NCBI RefSeq assembly: GCF_000448565.1
Contig: NZ_CM002128.1
Location: forward strand, 1,659,401 to 1,716,113
Length of the DNA stretch: 56,713 nucleotides
Direction: 5' to 3'
From: Streptococcus sp. HSISM1
GTDB taxonomy: Bacteria > Bacillota > Bacilli > Lactobacillales > Streptococcaceae
Shown here: positions 1 to 11,074 of the stretch, piece after piece
How positions within the stretch are numbered: the first letter of the stretch is position 1
Layout of the letters: each line of letters begins with the position of its first letter
The notes under the pieces: generated by a model
The model's database searches: none
The model's input: the letters and a program-made list of their open reading frames with translations, nothing else
What the model was told of the DNA's origin: nothing
Made by a program: the position numbers and the translations under genes

Positions 1-1
1 C

Positions 2-202
2 AAATGTATTCACAATATCGCTTCAGCTAGCCATACCAATCCTTGCCATATCGCAGATTTCTATGAGAAACGAAAAAGACAATCGCAGATAACTTCAACT
101 AAGCAACATACGATTGCCTCTATACATCGTCTCATTAGGACAATGTATTATCTTATAATGCATAATAAACTTTACGACTATTCTTTAGCCCAAAGTCATT
201 AA
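2..202 (+). CDS. IS110-type transposase, C-terminal fragment (cut by window edge)
   Basis: An open frame enters from the left edge and stops at TAA 200-202, giving 66 residues. The text HTNPCHIADFYEKRKRQ, followed by a helix ending in KLYDYSLAQSH, resembles the end of IS110/IS1111-family (Transposase_20) proteins, which close with a basic helix and a short aromatic tail. No start codon is in the window, so the intact length is unknown. IS110 elements lack obvious terminal inverted repeats, so the element border cannot be placed. It could be a full copy or a relic. It runs opposite to the surface glycosidase genes that follow. Confidence 0.6.
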   Translation, partial: KCIHNIASASHTNPCHIADFYEKRKRQSQITSTKQHTIASIHRLIRTMYYLIMHNKLYDYSLAQSH

Positions 203-226
203 AGTCATCTATGCCCTATAATTCTA

Positions 227-266
227 ACACCTTGTTTCAAAAAATGCCAGATAAGGTGTCATTTTT
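227..266 (+). terminator. Possible terminator of the transposase gene
   Basis: ACACCTT (227-233) and AAGGTGT (253-259) can pair around a 19-nt loop and are followed by a run of T at 261-266. The loop is large, so this is a weak call. The rest of 203-375 shows no gene. Confidence 0.35.
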
Positions 267-375
267 CTATGCTCAAATATCAAAAAAATGGCTCGAACTA
301 TCCCTCAAAAAATTCTCTTCATACATTTTCAAGAATAATGGTGAGTCAGAAACCGTATTATACTTGACAAATGGT

Positions 376-408
376 AGAAAAAAGAGGCTAGTGAGAACTA
401 ACCTCTTA
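376..408 (-). terminator. Rho-independent terminator of the fucosidase gene
   Basis: Read on the minus strand, GAGGTTAGT pairs with ACTAGCCTC (one mismatch) around a short loop and is followed by TTTTTTC. It lies just after the stop of the fucosidase gene. Confidence 0.75.
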
Positions 409-421
409 TGCGAAGAAGGAG

Positions 422-3400
422 CTACTCTTTGCGACGAGCGAATTTGGCGCCTCCGCCCAAGAAACCTAGACCAAGAAGGCCTAACCAAGCAAAGAAACCA
501 CCTTCTTTTGTACCGGTTTGAGGTAGTTTTCCTTCCGATTGTAGAGAAGGACTTTCAACCACTTCTTTTTCCGGATGGTCTGAAGTCAAAACAGAAACTG
601 CTTCTGGGGTTTTCGGTTGCAAGAGAACAGGTCTTCCTTTTTCTTTTTTGTCTTCAGCTTGAGAAAGAGTCATAACTTCTGGTTGCACCTTACTTGGGGT
701 GACAGGAGTGGTTGGAGTCGGCATATCAGCTATCAACGGACTTTTTTCCGCTTCCTTCGTTCCGACTTCTGTGATCTGGTCCTGGGCCTCCACTTCGACA
801 AAGGCATCGACTTCTGTCCGAATTTCTTTGCCTTCTTCTTGTCGAACCTCGATCAATTTCAACCGGCGTCCGACCTTTCCTGCTTGAAGGATCCGGCTTT
901 CGCCCTTGGCCAAGTCCTTGTTCTCACGTGTTTGACTCTCAAATGGAATCTCCTCCGCTTCGATGAGAAGTTCTGGCTTTTCAAGAATCAAATCCCGAAT
1001 ACCTTCTTCTGGCCGTGTCTGCGTCAGGGGTTCATAATTGTGAGCAGCTTCTAAGATGGTTTCAAGGGCTTCGATTTGATTAGCTGCAGCAACCAAATCT
1101 GGCCGCTCTTGATCCAACAACTGAGTCAAGTCCGTCAATTGTCCTTGAACCGTCGGTTTGAGATCTGCTTTCAAGCGATCGAGAGAAGTAGCCTTGATCT
1201 TTTCTACTCCTTCTCTGATGATCTGTTGCAGCTCTTCTTGACTGAGCAACTGGCTATCTTTCCCTGATAGGATAAATTGATCTACCTGGATGGCTCTGGA
1301 TGACTGAGGGTCATTGAGGGCTGGATCCAGATGCAAGCGTAGCTGGTGGTAGCCTTTTGCTAGGCCTTGCAGATTGACCAAACTCTGGTCGAGCTTGCGT
1401 TGATCTCCGTAGCCACTGAAATAATGATCGCCGTCGATCTCATAATCATGGCCACGCCCTTCTTCGAAGGCTATTTCTTTTCCATCCAAAGTGACGCTGT
1501 AGAGACCATGACTTGGATCAACCACTCCTCGGACCTCCACGCCTGTGCCCTTAAAGGTAATGGTCACTTCAATGTGTTTCTTGCCTTCCTCATCGGTCAC
1601 TTGGTTAAAGCTGGACCAAGATTCTGTGCCATTTGAGAAGTCTTTGTTGTCTGTCTCATGATGCCAGCCTTGGCTATAGTGCAGTTTTGGATCTTGGTCA
1701 TCCACTTCTTTGCGATTTTCTGGCAACTGGTCTTCATTCATCACTTGAACTGTCAGTTCTGGAATAAAGCCGACCAAGCTTCCTTGATCCGGATGCAACA
1801 ATTTGACCTTAAAGTCATAGACGTCGGTCGCTTTTCCTGCAAAATCAAGGGTTGGAACTTGGACTGTTTTTTCTGTCTCGCCATCTGCGAACTCAAGGGT
1901 GACGTTGGTATCTTTATAGACCTTGCCATGAACCCCTGTTCCTGGTTCTGTGATCAATTTCAGACTGGCACTTCCTTTAGAGCCACCTTTTCTCTTGACG
2001 ACGACTTGCGCTAGGTCGCCTTTTTTAACAGCTAGGGTTGGCTGAGCAAACTCAAAGAGACCCTTTTCTTGGTTATTGAGGGCATAAATCCCTTCCGTTG
2101 CGATCGCATCTCCCTTGCTATTGACCAAGGTCAAGGTATGGGATCCTGCTGCCAAGTCCGGTGTTTCATAGACCTTTTGGCTGCGTTTGCGGCTTGGGCT
2201 TTGGGTATTGACGGTCGCTAGCTTTTGCCCATCGACATAGACATCCATTTCCCCATAACCAGGGTCGACGGTTGCGACGACATAGGCTTTGGTGCCTTCA
2301 AACTGATAGGTCACGGAAGCTCCCTTTTCCTTGGTCCACATAGAGGTACCTCGAACGCCTTCTCCCTCTTCATTCCACTGACCATTGGCCCGGTCAGCAG
2401 TCCGGTCAGAATGATAAGTCAAACCAAGCGGATAGCCATCAGTTTCTTCAATGCTGGCTGGCGTCTTATAGACAGAGACACCGTTCAAGATTGGAGTGGC
2501 TTGGGCATCAGTGATGGACACCCGAATATAGCGACTATCAACTGGTTGCCCTTTGATTAATCGGCGGTATCCCACAGTTGAGCCAGCTCCATAAGGAACC
2601 CATTGCCCATTCACTGCCACATCAATGGTGAAGCCAGAAATCCGTTGGCCTTTCTCGATGGTTTCTTTGAGCTCTACCACATCAAAGTGTTGCTCTTTTC
2701 CAAGATCCAGGACAAAAGATCCGGTCTTGGCATCATCAGCCGGGGCCCAACTGGTCTTTTCATCGCCATCTGTCAAATGGCTAGCCTTGTAGAGAGAATT
2801 GCGTCGTGTCGAGTCAGCTTCGACCAAAGCTCCTGCCGCATAGTTCACACTGTAGAGTTGGTCCAAGGTCTGGCGGAATTCTTTCAAACGGGCTACATCG
2901 TCCTCCGCAAATTTTCCGTCTTGATTGGGTGGAATATTAAGCAGAAGCGGGGTGCCACGGCCGACCGATTTGAAGTAAATGTCCATCAATTCGCGCAAGG
3001 ACTTAGGTTCTTGATTGTCATGGTAGAACCAGCCGGAGCGGATAGAGACATCGGCTTCTCCCACTGAGTATTGCTTCCCTTCCGGATCCCCGTGATTGAG
3101 GTAGCTATTGGATGGATTGTTGCGGATCTTATCCGGATTGACCTTTTGCCAAACAGGATCTCCGGCAATCCCCTTTTCATTTCCAATCCAACGAACATTG
3201 GTCGGCTCAGCTGAGAAGATGGCAATATCCCCTTGGGCCTTGCGAATGGCTTCAAACCACTTGTCAAAGGTATAGGTGACTTTTTGAGCCCCATCGCCAC
3301 GCGCACCATCCATCCAGACTTCTACGAACTTGCCTTTGTTTCCATATTTAGGATCTTCAAGGATTTCTTTGAGCTGGTTGAGGTAGTATTCATTGTATTG

Positions 3401-4131
3401 GTCCTCTGTATCCACATGGTAGAGAGGGCTGTGAGCATCCCAAGGTGAGAGATAGACCCCCATGTCCATGTCATACTTGCTGGCAGAAGCAGAAACCTCG
3501 GCTAGAACATCGCCTTTTCCATCTTTCCAACCACTTTTGGCAATGGTATGGTCGGTGTATTTGGATGGGTACAAGAGGAAGCCATCGTGGTGCTTGACGA
3601 CCATGATCGTCCGTTTAAAGCCTGCATCCTTCAGGGTTTTGATCCACTGATCGGTATCCAGATGCTCTGGATAGAAATAATAAGGATCTTCTTGCCCATC
3701 TCCCCACTCACGATCGTAGTAAGTATTCATCCCAAAGTGGATGAAGGCTGCTAGTTCTTCGCGATGGTATTGCATCTGAGCCTTGCTTGGAAGTGGTCCG
3801 TAATCCGCAATCTCAGTCTCCTCGTTTAGAGAAGTGGCTGGTTGGCTTGCTTCTGTCCCTTGACTGACTGTGCGATTTTCTTTCTCACTAGTAGCTGCTG
3901 AGGGCTGTTCTGATTGTTCTTGGTGCTCGTTCACAGTTTTCTCCTCCTTTCCTTGATCTCCTGCATTGCTTGTTTCAACCCGTTCTTCGCGAGTTTCACT
4001 CCTCTCAGCTTGTTCCTCTGCGTAACTGGTAGTAGTTCCTAAAAACAAGTCGCTACGACTACCGAGCAGACACCTACTGAGAGTTTACGAATGCCAAATC
4101 GATTTCTCTGATCAACTAATCTTTTTCCCAT
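422..4131 (-). CDS. LPXTG-anchored alpha-L-fucosidase (GH29), frameshifted in the signal peptide
   Basis: Cell-wall enzyme predicted to remove alpha-linked fucose from host glycans. In order: GH29 catalytic barrel, with VEVWMDGARG carrying the likely nucleophile Asp; a discoidin/CBM32-like domain (SHLTDGDEKTSWAP); beta-sandwich modules including a Calx-beta-like stretch; a G5 domain; a proline-rich linker; LPQTG; a hydrophobic segment; and an RRKE tail. The natural start is ATG 4131, preceded by AAAGGA, and begins an FGIRKLSVG signal peptide. That frame hits TAG at 4039-4041. The long frame is open only from a TTG at 4048, without the signal n-region. One extra T in the T5 run (4041-4045, minus strand) joins both parts into 1236 residues. 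As written, the protein would not be exported. It lies directly downstream of bgaA on the same strand. Confidence 0.85.
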
Positions 4132-4152
4132 ATTCCATTCCTTTATGTCACC

Positions 4153-4193
4153 AGGTAAAGAGGGTGGGGCTTCCCCATCCTCCTTCTTTTTAC
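4153..4193. terminator. Hairpin between bgaA and the fucosidase gene
   Basis: GAGGATGGGG and CCCCACCCTC (minus strand, one mismatch) form a strong GC stem, nested in an outer AAAA/TTTT pairing. It probably terminates bgaA, so the fucosidase gene may need its own promoter or read-through. Confidence 0.65.
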
Positions 4194-4235
4194 CTGTGAA
4201 CTTTTCACCGTTTTTTACTAGTTTCTCTAGCTGTT

Positions 4236-7200
4236 TTACTTGGCCTTTTTGGCTCTTTTTTTCTGATCGTCCAGCACAGCACTGGCAAGGCCTGCCGCTA
4301 GGATTCCAGCAACGAGGCTTGCGACGCTTTCTTCCGTTCCTGTATTTGGCAACCTTCCTTCGGAAACTGGAGCAGGCGAAACTGCTGGCGTTTGAGCTGT
4401 TTTCTCGACTTCCTTCCCTACTGCATCTGTCCCTTCCTGACGTACCGCTTTGACCTCAAGAGATGCTTGAGGAGTTGCAGTAGCTACTGGTCCTTCTGAG
4501 ACATGAGGGCGCTCTGGGTTCGGAAGCGGTTGTGGTTCTGGCTGCAGTGGCGGCTGTGGCTCTGGTTGTGGAGTGTCTGGAAGCACTTCTTTCGTGCCCA
4601 CCTCTGTGATTTCTGCCACTGGATCTAGTTCTACAAAGGCATCTAGTTCCTTCCGGCTTTCCACACCATTTTCTTGAGAAACTTCCACCAAGCGCAATTT
4701 GCGGCCTTTTTGACCTTCTTGAACCACACGTTTCTCACCTTTTGGAAGATCCGCATTTGGACGTTCTAAGCGTTCAAAGTCCATCTCTTCTGGCTCAATC
4801 ACCAACTCTGGTTTGGTATGGACCAGATTCTTAACCCCTTCTTCAGGAATGGCTGAACCTGTAGGTGCTTTTGCGGAGAGAGAAAGTTGATATACTTTTT
4901 CGAGCTTGCCATCTTCTGAGACAACCTTGACAAGAACAGGGGCATTAGCACTTTTAGCATCCACGACCGTAACGGCTGTTCCATTCTTGCCTTGTGCTGA
5001 AACGCTTGGACGTTCTCCCTCATACTCTAGATGATAATCTGTCACATCTGGTTTAAAACCTTCTAGGTCTTTACCATTCACTTGGATGGTGACATCAGTT
5101 GTTGCCCGAGCCTCTTCCGTTGGGGCATAGGCGCTCAATTCAATGATTCCGATTCCTTTTAGATGTTCATCACGAACCATTCTTAAACGGATGGCTTTGG
5201 TTCTGGTTTCGTTGAAGCTGAGGTTAGAGATATAACCAGGTTCAAAGGCATAATCCAAGCTATACGGGATTTCTTCCCAGTTAGAGGCCTGGTTAAATGG
5301 ATGATCTGGAAGATTTTTCAAATTGCCGTAATCATCTGGGACATCAAAGTCTGGACCAATGTAGCGTTCAAGAACCGTTTTCGTTGGCAGACCGGTTTCC
5401 TGATCTGCAAAGAAGTCGACCGCTACTTTATTGACCAAACGCTCTGTTACTCGACCATTTTTCTTGAAGATGAGACCAGCAAAGGCTTCAGTTTGATCCG
5501 GTTCTCTCTTCCAGTTGGTCCAACGGTAGTACTCGTTGTAGCCACCATCATTGATGTAATCGATATAGTCGATTTGATTTGGATCGAGATCATTGGTTTC
5601 ACTAGCAAATGCCCTGGTATCTTCTGCATTGTAGTCACGGTTCACAGAGAGGTTTTCTCCTGTCTTTTCTGACACCCGGACGGTCAGCTGAGCTGTCAGA
5701 TCATAGCCAATGACTTTTCCTTCCAGCGTGAAGCTACCTTCGTGAGAAAGCGCATCAGCTGGTAGAGGCTTCCAGTCCACCGTCAGTTCCTTGCGTTCAT
5801 AGCCTGTATCCCCTTGGAAGTAAACGCCTACGGTAGATGGTAGAACTAGATCTTGACCGACTTTCACAAAACGGCTGCCTGCTTCTACTGCTACTGGAGT
5901 AGCTTGTTTCAGTTTTTCTGCATCACTTGTGAGATGGAGACGGTATTCTTGTAAGATAGTACCATCTTCTGCTTTATGGATGACACGGATTGGCTCACCT
6001 TCATGGACGCTTGGTACAACCGTTGCAAGACCGTGATGGCTGGCTGTCGCTTCCACTTGTGGATAAGCCCGATCACGCGCATCGATGTAGTAATCGGTCA
6101 CACTTGGGTTGACACCTGGCAAGACATCGCCATTGACGCGAATGGTCAACTGGCTCTTTTCTTCTGCCGCCACCTTATTGGCAAAGATCTGAATCTCTGA
6201 AATAGAGCTTCCACGTTTGCCTTCTGGTGTCTTCATGCGGATCCGAACGGCATAGGTGTCGACTTTATCAAAACTGAAATGATTCATCTTGCCAGCTGCT
6301 ACCGGTTCTTCAACGGTTAGGTTGCTGACTTCTTTCCAGTTGGCTGGATTGTTAAATGGATGGTCTGTTTCGTCTTTGACACGATTTGGATTGCTTGGAA
6401 CTGTTGGGATTTGCTCTCCTGTATAGTACTCAATTACGTATTCACTTGGAGCCCCAACGCCGTGGTCTTCATGGAAACCAACATGGAGGTTGTCCACTGC
6501 ACGCTTGGTCAAGATACCAGAGTCCCCAAACAAGATTCCAACCGAATCTTCCGCATTGTCACGGACCCAGTTGGTCCAACGGTTAGCTGGAGCATCGGTA
6601 AAGGAGATGACCTTGTCATTGACCTTAGCAACTGGATCTGCATCGTTAGAGTCACTTGCAAAAGCGAGTGGCAAGACAGATCCTGTCCATTGCTCTGCTA
6701 CATTGGCTCCCTTGACTGTGTTTGCGGAAACACGAATATGAAGACGTGTTGGAAGATCCGTTCCTTCTACACGACCGGCTAGGACAACTTCTCCTTCTTT
6801 GGCCAAGAGTTGCGGATCGACCGCATCCCAGGCCACCTTAGCTGTATAGGTCTTACCATTAGAGTGATAGGTCCGCACGCTTTCTGGAAGAGCTGGTTTT
6901 TCGCCGACTGGAGTGGTGGTGCTGACTTCTTCTACAGCGATAATGCCTTCAACCGTCACTTGAGCTTGGGCTTCTTTTTCCACACCCTCTACATGACCGG
7001 TGACTGTAAAGCTATGGTAATCCTTGACTTGATCTGCGGTTACAGCATCCCAGGTCACGCGTTTTTCTTTCGGGAATCCCTTATCATACTCGACCAAGAC
7101 GGTCTCTGGAAGAGCTGGCAAAACGTTTCGATCGGTGCTAATCCGTACAGGACGCACCTTGACAACTGTCTTTTCTTCTGGATTTGGCGTGATGGTAAAG

Positions 7201-10200
7201 CTGACTTCTCCTGTTTGTCCTTGGTAGTTGGCTTCTAAATGAACCAATCCTGCTTCTCGCAATTCCAAACCTTTATTGGTTGCGACGGCTTTTCCTTGGC
7301 TACCAGCTCTTGTTTTCACATCGATTTGATCTGCTTTGAGACTTGCCTGGCTACCATCTTGGTAATGGGCAATGACTTCAAGTGGTACCGTTTGGTCTTC
7401 CTTGAGTTCCTGTCCTTCTGGCAGACGCAATTCCAAACGCTCGATCTGTGGACTTTCTTCTTGGAATTGGACCACATAGGTCTGTACAGCTCCCGTATCC
7501 TGAGCAGTTACAAAGATTTGAGCTTTCAAACCATTTTCACGATTAGCTTGTAGGACCGTCACTTGAGCATTTTCTGCACTTGCTGTGACTTGACCTGGTT
7601 CTTGACCATAAGCGAGGGAACGGAAAATAGTATGGTTGCCACTACCAAATTTTGGAAGGGCTACCCCATCTAGCTGAACCGTTGGTTTCTTAGCCTTGGC
7701 TACATCTCCTCCTGCAACCACTAGTGTCGCTTGGACCGTTTCCCCATTGCCTAGGAGTCCTGTCGCTTTCAAGCGTGCTCCTGGTGTGGACAACTGATCT
7801 TCTTGACCAGCTTCCAAGGTCCATTGATCGACCTCATAGTGGGCAGTGGTCCCATCGGTGAAGACTAATTGCACAGCCTTATCCACCGTCGCTAGATCTG
7901 CTCCCTGTGGGATTTGTTTGATGACTGGAAGGACTTGTTCCACGCCGATCACATCGACCAGAGCTTCGACCGTGCGTCCTTGAACATGACCTGTCACACG
8001 GACTTGGCCAGCACGGCTATAGTCTGCCGCATCCCATTCAACGGCTTCTTCTTGGGCCTTGCCATCACTATAGACCACATTGACCTTACTTGGCAAGGTT
8101 GGTTTTTCTCCTAGATAAGCACTTTGTCGAACAGGTTCCACGCCTAATACAGTGCGTTCTGCTTGGTCCTTCTTACCTGTAAAGAGGCTGACTTGGTCTG
8201 ATTGCAAGCGATCTGAGTCTGCATACAGAGTAAAGGCTCCCGCCTGCTCAGTTGATTTGACAATCACAACCCCTTTGCCATTGAAGGCTTTGCGTTGCCA
8301 TGAGCCATCTTCCTGCGCTTTGTAGCGTTCACGGCTGGCTTGTTCCCCATTATCGACACCGACAATTTGGCCTTGTCCATGCAAATGGAAATGCACCAAA
8401 TTATTGGCAGTTGGCACGACACGACCTTCTTCATCGACGATTTCGTAGGTAATATAGGTCAAATCCTTACCGTCCGCTGCAATCGCGTGTTCTTCTTTCA
8501 ACAAACGAACACTCGCAGGCTTGCCGGCTGTTTCGACTTGATCTTTCGCGATCACTTCTCCTGCTTCGTTGCGCGCAATAGCTTCCACTTTGCCGGGTAC
8601 ATAAGGGACCAACCACTCTAGATAGAGTTCATCCGGATTTGCCCCTTCTTGGTAAGTCCGGCCATCAGCTGTGGTCTTCTTGGTAAAGGTCTTGACTCCT
8701 TGTGATTCCCCATTGACAATCAGTTCCACACTGTGGGCATTGGAGAAGGTTCGAACAGGGATCCGTCCTTCTTCATCCATGACACGATTGGCTAATTCTG
8801 GATTGTCCCAGTTCCAATGTGGTAAGAGATGCACCATTGGATGTTTCTCAGCCGATACCCATTGACTTTGGTAAAGGTAAAAATCATTCTTTGGAAGGCC
8901 GGCCGTATCGACAATACCGAAATAAGAACTTTTCACAGGTGTATCATTTTGGTTGTGCCATGGGGTTGGCTCACCGATATAGTCCGTACCAGTCCAGATA
9001 AATTGTCCTGCATAGCCGGCATGATCACGGTCAAAGGTCCAAGAGGCGGTCGCTGTCCGACCCCAACCAACCCGGTCATTGCCGTAGTCTGATTGTTCAT
9101 AATGGCGGTCTTCTTGGTTGCTGCCGACCCATTCTCTTTCAGGGTGGTAGTAAGAGCCCCGTGTCCGCGTTGCAGAAGAGGTTTCAGAACCATAAATGAG
9201 CCAGTTTGGATGTTTGGCCCGTAAGCTTTCATAGTTAGCTTCTGAATAGTTAAATCCAACCGCATCAAGCTCTGCTGCTACCTTTTCATGGCCTCCTGAT
9301 CCATCACCAAAGCGGAATTTATCAGCTCCCATGGTGACATAGCGGGTTGCATCCACGTCCTTGATGGTCTTGACCAACCGACGAACGGTTGCGACAGATT
9401 TGTCTGAACCATCTGCTTCACCGACTTCATTACCGATCGACCACATGACAATGGCTGGATTGTTCTTGCCCCGCTCTACCATGGTCCGTAGATCGTAATC
9501 GGACCAAGTATCCCCCTTACGAGCTTCTGGGTGAGTGGCATCCTTTTCAAAGAAACGACCGTAATCGTATTGTTTCTTGCCACCATACCAGGTATCAAAA
9601 GCTTCTTCTTGGACCATCAAGCCCAACTCAGCAGCAATTTTTAAGGTTTGTTCACTGGCTGGGTTGTGGGTCGTCCGGATGGCATTGACTCCCATGTCCT
9701 TCATCTGTTTGAGACGACGGTATTCAGCCTTGTAATTTTCCTCAGCTCCAAGAGCCCCGTGGTCATGGTGAAGGGATACCCCGTGGAATTTCGTCGCCAC
9801 CCCATTGAGGAAGAAGCCACCTTCTGGCGTCCAGTTGAGATAGCGATAACCAAAGCGTTCCTTTTGCACATCGACCAACTGCGAATCCCGATAAACCCGC
9901 GTATACAAGGTATAGAGAGCTGGATGATCCGTTTTCACATCCCAGAGGGTTGGTTTTTCAACATGGAGGGTTTGAGATAGGTTGATCTCTTGACCTGCTA
10001 GAACAGCTTGTGCTTCACTGCGCGTTTTTTCGCTCACCACTTGGCCATTTTGATCGACAATTTCATATTCCGCATAAATACTATGGGCTTGATCATCCTG
10101 GTTGACAATGCGGCTCTTCACCACCGTATCTACTGCCCCATTTTGCTGTTTTTCCAACTGAGGGGTCGTAATCGTAGTCCCATACTGCGCTAAATGAACC

Positions 10201-11042
10201 TTGTCCGTTACACTCAGCTTAACATCCCGGTAAATCCCGCTACCAGAATACCAACGGCTACTTGGTTGTTGATTGACCACATGAACGGCGATGGTATTCT
10301 CGCTTCCATCCGCATTCAAATAAGGAGTAATATCATAAGAAAAGGCATTGTAGCCATTTGGATAATGACCGACGAATTGTCCGTTTACATAGACTTTGGA
10401 ATCCATATAAACCCCGCCAAATTCCAAGCGGACTTTCTTATCTAGATCCTTGTCATCCAAACGGAAGGTCTTACGATACCAAGCATCCCCTCCGTTTAAT
10501 TGTCCCCCTTCATTTTGAGCAGGAGAGTTGTGATCGAAATCAAAGAAAATAGACCAGTCATGAGGAAGATCTAATTTTTTCCAATCCTTGACATCCACTT
10601 GACGCCCTTCTGCACCAGGAGCTGCATTTAATTTAAAATACCAATCTTTATTAAAATCACGTTCTCGATCTTGCACAATATCCTCCGCTACACGATTTTG
10701 ATCTGGAGCTGCTGTTTCTTCCCTTCCTGTAGCACGCTCAGATGAAGCTGAAACGGGCTGGCCTTCGCCTTGAGGCGCCGGCTTTTCCTCAGCTCTGGTA
10801 GGGGTGATGACAGCTGGAGCTTCTGAAACCCTTGCAACAGCTTCAGGAACTTCCGTTGCTGAATTTTCCGTCACAACACTTGGTGTCTCCATCGAAGTCG
10901 GCTCACTTTCGAGGGCTGGCTTTTCTTCCGCATGAACCCTTGAAAGACCCAAGGCAGAAATCCCAATCACAACAGAACAAGCTCCAACAGAGAGCTTACG
11001 AATACTAAAAACAGGACGCTTTTCAAAAAAAGACTTTCCCAT
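4236..11042 (-). CDS. bgaA: LPXTG-anchored beta-galactosidase BgaA (GH2)
   Basis: Surface exo-beta-galactosidase of 2268 residues that releases terminal galactose from N-glycans and mucins. Its pneumococcal relative is also an adhesin. Visible parts: YSIRK-type signal FSIRKLSVGACSVVIG (res 12-27); GH2 sugar-binding domain (about 128-285); GH2 Ig-like domain (290-395); and a catalytic barrel with acid/base Glu539 in WSIGNEVG and nucleophile Glu620 in IYGSET, spaced 81 residues. These are followed by Ig-like modules, two related modules starting RWTNW that match the CBM71 pair of pneumococcal BgaA, a G5 domain, LPNTG, a membrane segment and a lysine-rich tail. Start ATG 11042 follows AGAGGAGG. 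The two cre-like sites upstream predict carbon catabolite repression. The frame is intact over 6.8 kb. Confidence 0.95.
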   Translation of the reverse strand: MGKSFFEKRPVFSIRKLSVGACSVVIGISALGLSRVHAEEKPALESEPTSMETPSVVTENSATEVPEAVARVSEAPAVITPTRAEEKPAPQGEGQPVSASSERATGREETAAPDQNRVAEDIVQDRERDFNKDWYFKLNAAPGAEGRQVDVKDWKKLDLPHDWSIFFDFDHNSPAQNEGGQLNGGDAWYRKTFRLDDKDLDKKVRLEFGGVYMDSKVYVNGQFVGHYPNGYNAFSYDITPYLNADGSENTIAVHVVNQQPSSRWYSGSGIYRDVKLSVTDKVHLAQYGTTITTPQLEKQQNGAVDTVVKSRIVNQDDQAHSIYAEYEIVDQNGQVVSEKTRSEAQAVLAGQEINLSQTLHVEKPTLWDVKTDHPALYTLYTRVYRDSQLVDVQKERFGYRYLNWTPEGGFFLNGVATKFHGVSLHHDHGALGAEENYKAEYRRLKQMKDMGVNAIRTTHNPASEQTLKIAAELGLMVQEEAFDTWYGGKKQYDYGRFFEKDATHPEARKGDTWSDYDLRTMVERGKNNPAIVMWSIGNEVGEADGSDKSVATVRRLVKTIKDVDATRYVTMGADKFRFGDGSGGHEKVAAELDAVGFNYSEANYESLRAKHPNWLIYGSETSSATRTRGSYYHPEREWVGSNQEDRHYEQSDYGNDRVGWGRTATASWTFDRDHAGYAGQFIWTGTDYIGEPTPWHNQNDTPVKSSYFGIVDTAGLPKNDFYLYQSQWVSAEKHPMVHLLPHWNWDNPELANRVMDEEGRIPVRTFSNAHSVELIVNGESQGVKTFTKKTTADGRTYQEGANPDELYLEWLVPYVPGKVEAIARNEAGEVIAKDQVETAGKPASVRLLKEEHAIAADGKDLTYITYEIVDEEGRVVPTANNLVHFHLHGQGQIVGVDNGEQASRERYKAQEDGSWQRKAFNGKGVVIVKSTEQAGAFTLYADSDRLQSDQVSLFTGKKDQAERTVLGVEPVRQSAYLGEKPTLPSKVNVVYSDGKAQEEAVEWDAADYSRAGQVRVTGHVQGRTVEALVDVIGVEQVLPVIKQIPQGADLATVDKAVQLVFTDGTTAHYEVDQWTLEAGQEDQLSTPGARLKATGLLGNGETVQATLVVAGGDVAKAKKPTVQLDGVALPKFGSGNHTIFRSLAYGQEPGQVTASAENAQVTVLQANRENGLKAQIFVTAQDTGAVQTYVVQFQEESPQIERLELRLPEGQELKEDQTVPLEVIAHYQDGSQASLKADQIDVKTRAGSQGKAVATNKGLELREAGLVHLEANYQGQTGEVSFTITPNPEEKTVVKVRPVRISTDRNVLPALPETVLVEYDKGFPKEKRVTWDAVTADQVKDYHSFTVTGHVEGVEKEAQAQVTVEGIIAVEEVSTTTPVGEKPALPESVRTYHSNGKTYTAKVAWDAVDPQLLAKEGEVVLAGRVEGTDLPTRLHIRVSANTVKGANVAEQWTGSVLPLAFASDSNDADPVAKVNDKVISFTDAPANRWTNWVRDNAEDSVGILFGDSGILTKRAVDNLHVGFHEDHGVGAPSEYVIEYYTGEQIPTVPSNPNRVKDETDHPFNNPANWKEVSNLTVEEPVAAGKMNHFSFDKVDTYAVRIRMKTPEGKRGSSISEIQIFANKVAAEEKSQLTIRVNGDVLPGVNPSVTDYYIDARDRAYPQVEATASHHGLATVVPSVHEGEPIRVIHKAEDGTILQEYRLHLTSDAEKLKQATPVAVEAGSRFVKVGQDLVLPSTVGVYFQGDTGYERKELTVDWKPLPADALSHEGSFTLEGKVIGYDLTAQLTVRVSEKTGENLSVNRDYNAEDTRAFASETNDLDPNQIDYIDYINDGGYNEYYRWTNWKREPDQTEAFAGLIFKKNGRVTERLVNKVAVDFFADQETGLPTKTVLERYIGPDFDVPDDYGNLKNLPDHPFNQASNWEEIPYSLDYAFEPGYISNLSFNETRTKAIRLRMVRDEHLKGIGIIELSAYAPTEEARATTDVTIQVNGKDLEGFKPDVTDYHLEYEGERPSVSAQGKNGTAVTVVDAKSANAPVLVKVVSEDGKLEKVYQLSLSAKAPTGSAIPEEGVKNLVHTKPELVIEPEEMDFERLERPNADLPKGEKRVVQEGQKGRKLRLVEVSQENGVESRKELDAFVELDPVAEITEVGTKEVLPDTPQPEPQPPLQPEPQPLPNPERPHVSEGPVATATPQASLEVKAVRQEGTDAVGKEVEKTAQTPAVSPAPVSEGRLPNTGTEESVASLVAGILAAGLASAVLDDQKKRAKKAK

Positions 11043-11074
11043 AAAAACCTCCTCTTAGGATTAACTATTCAATT

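Noticed and set aside
211-675. Plus-strand open frame of 154 codons over the fucosidase 3' end
   Set aside because: It crosses a terminator and lies antisense to the conserved LPXTG tail, without a ribosome site or recognisable domain.
10997-11004. TACGAATA on the plus strand within bgaA
   Set aside because: Antisense to the bgaA signal peptide codons for SIRK; no plus-strand gene follows.
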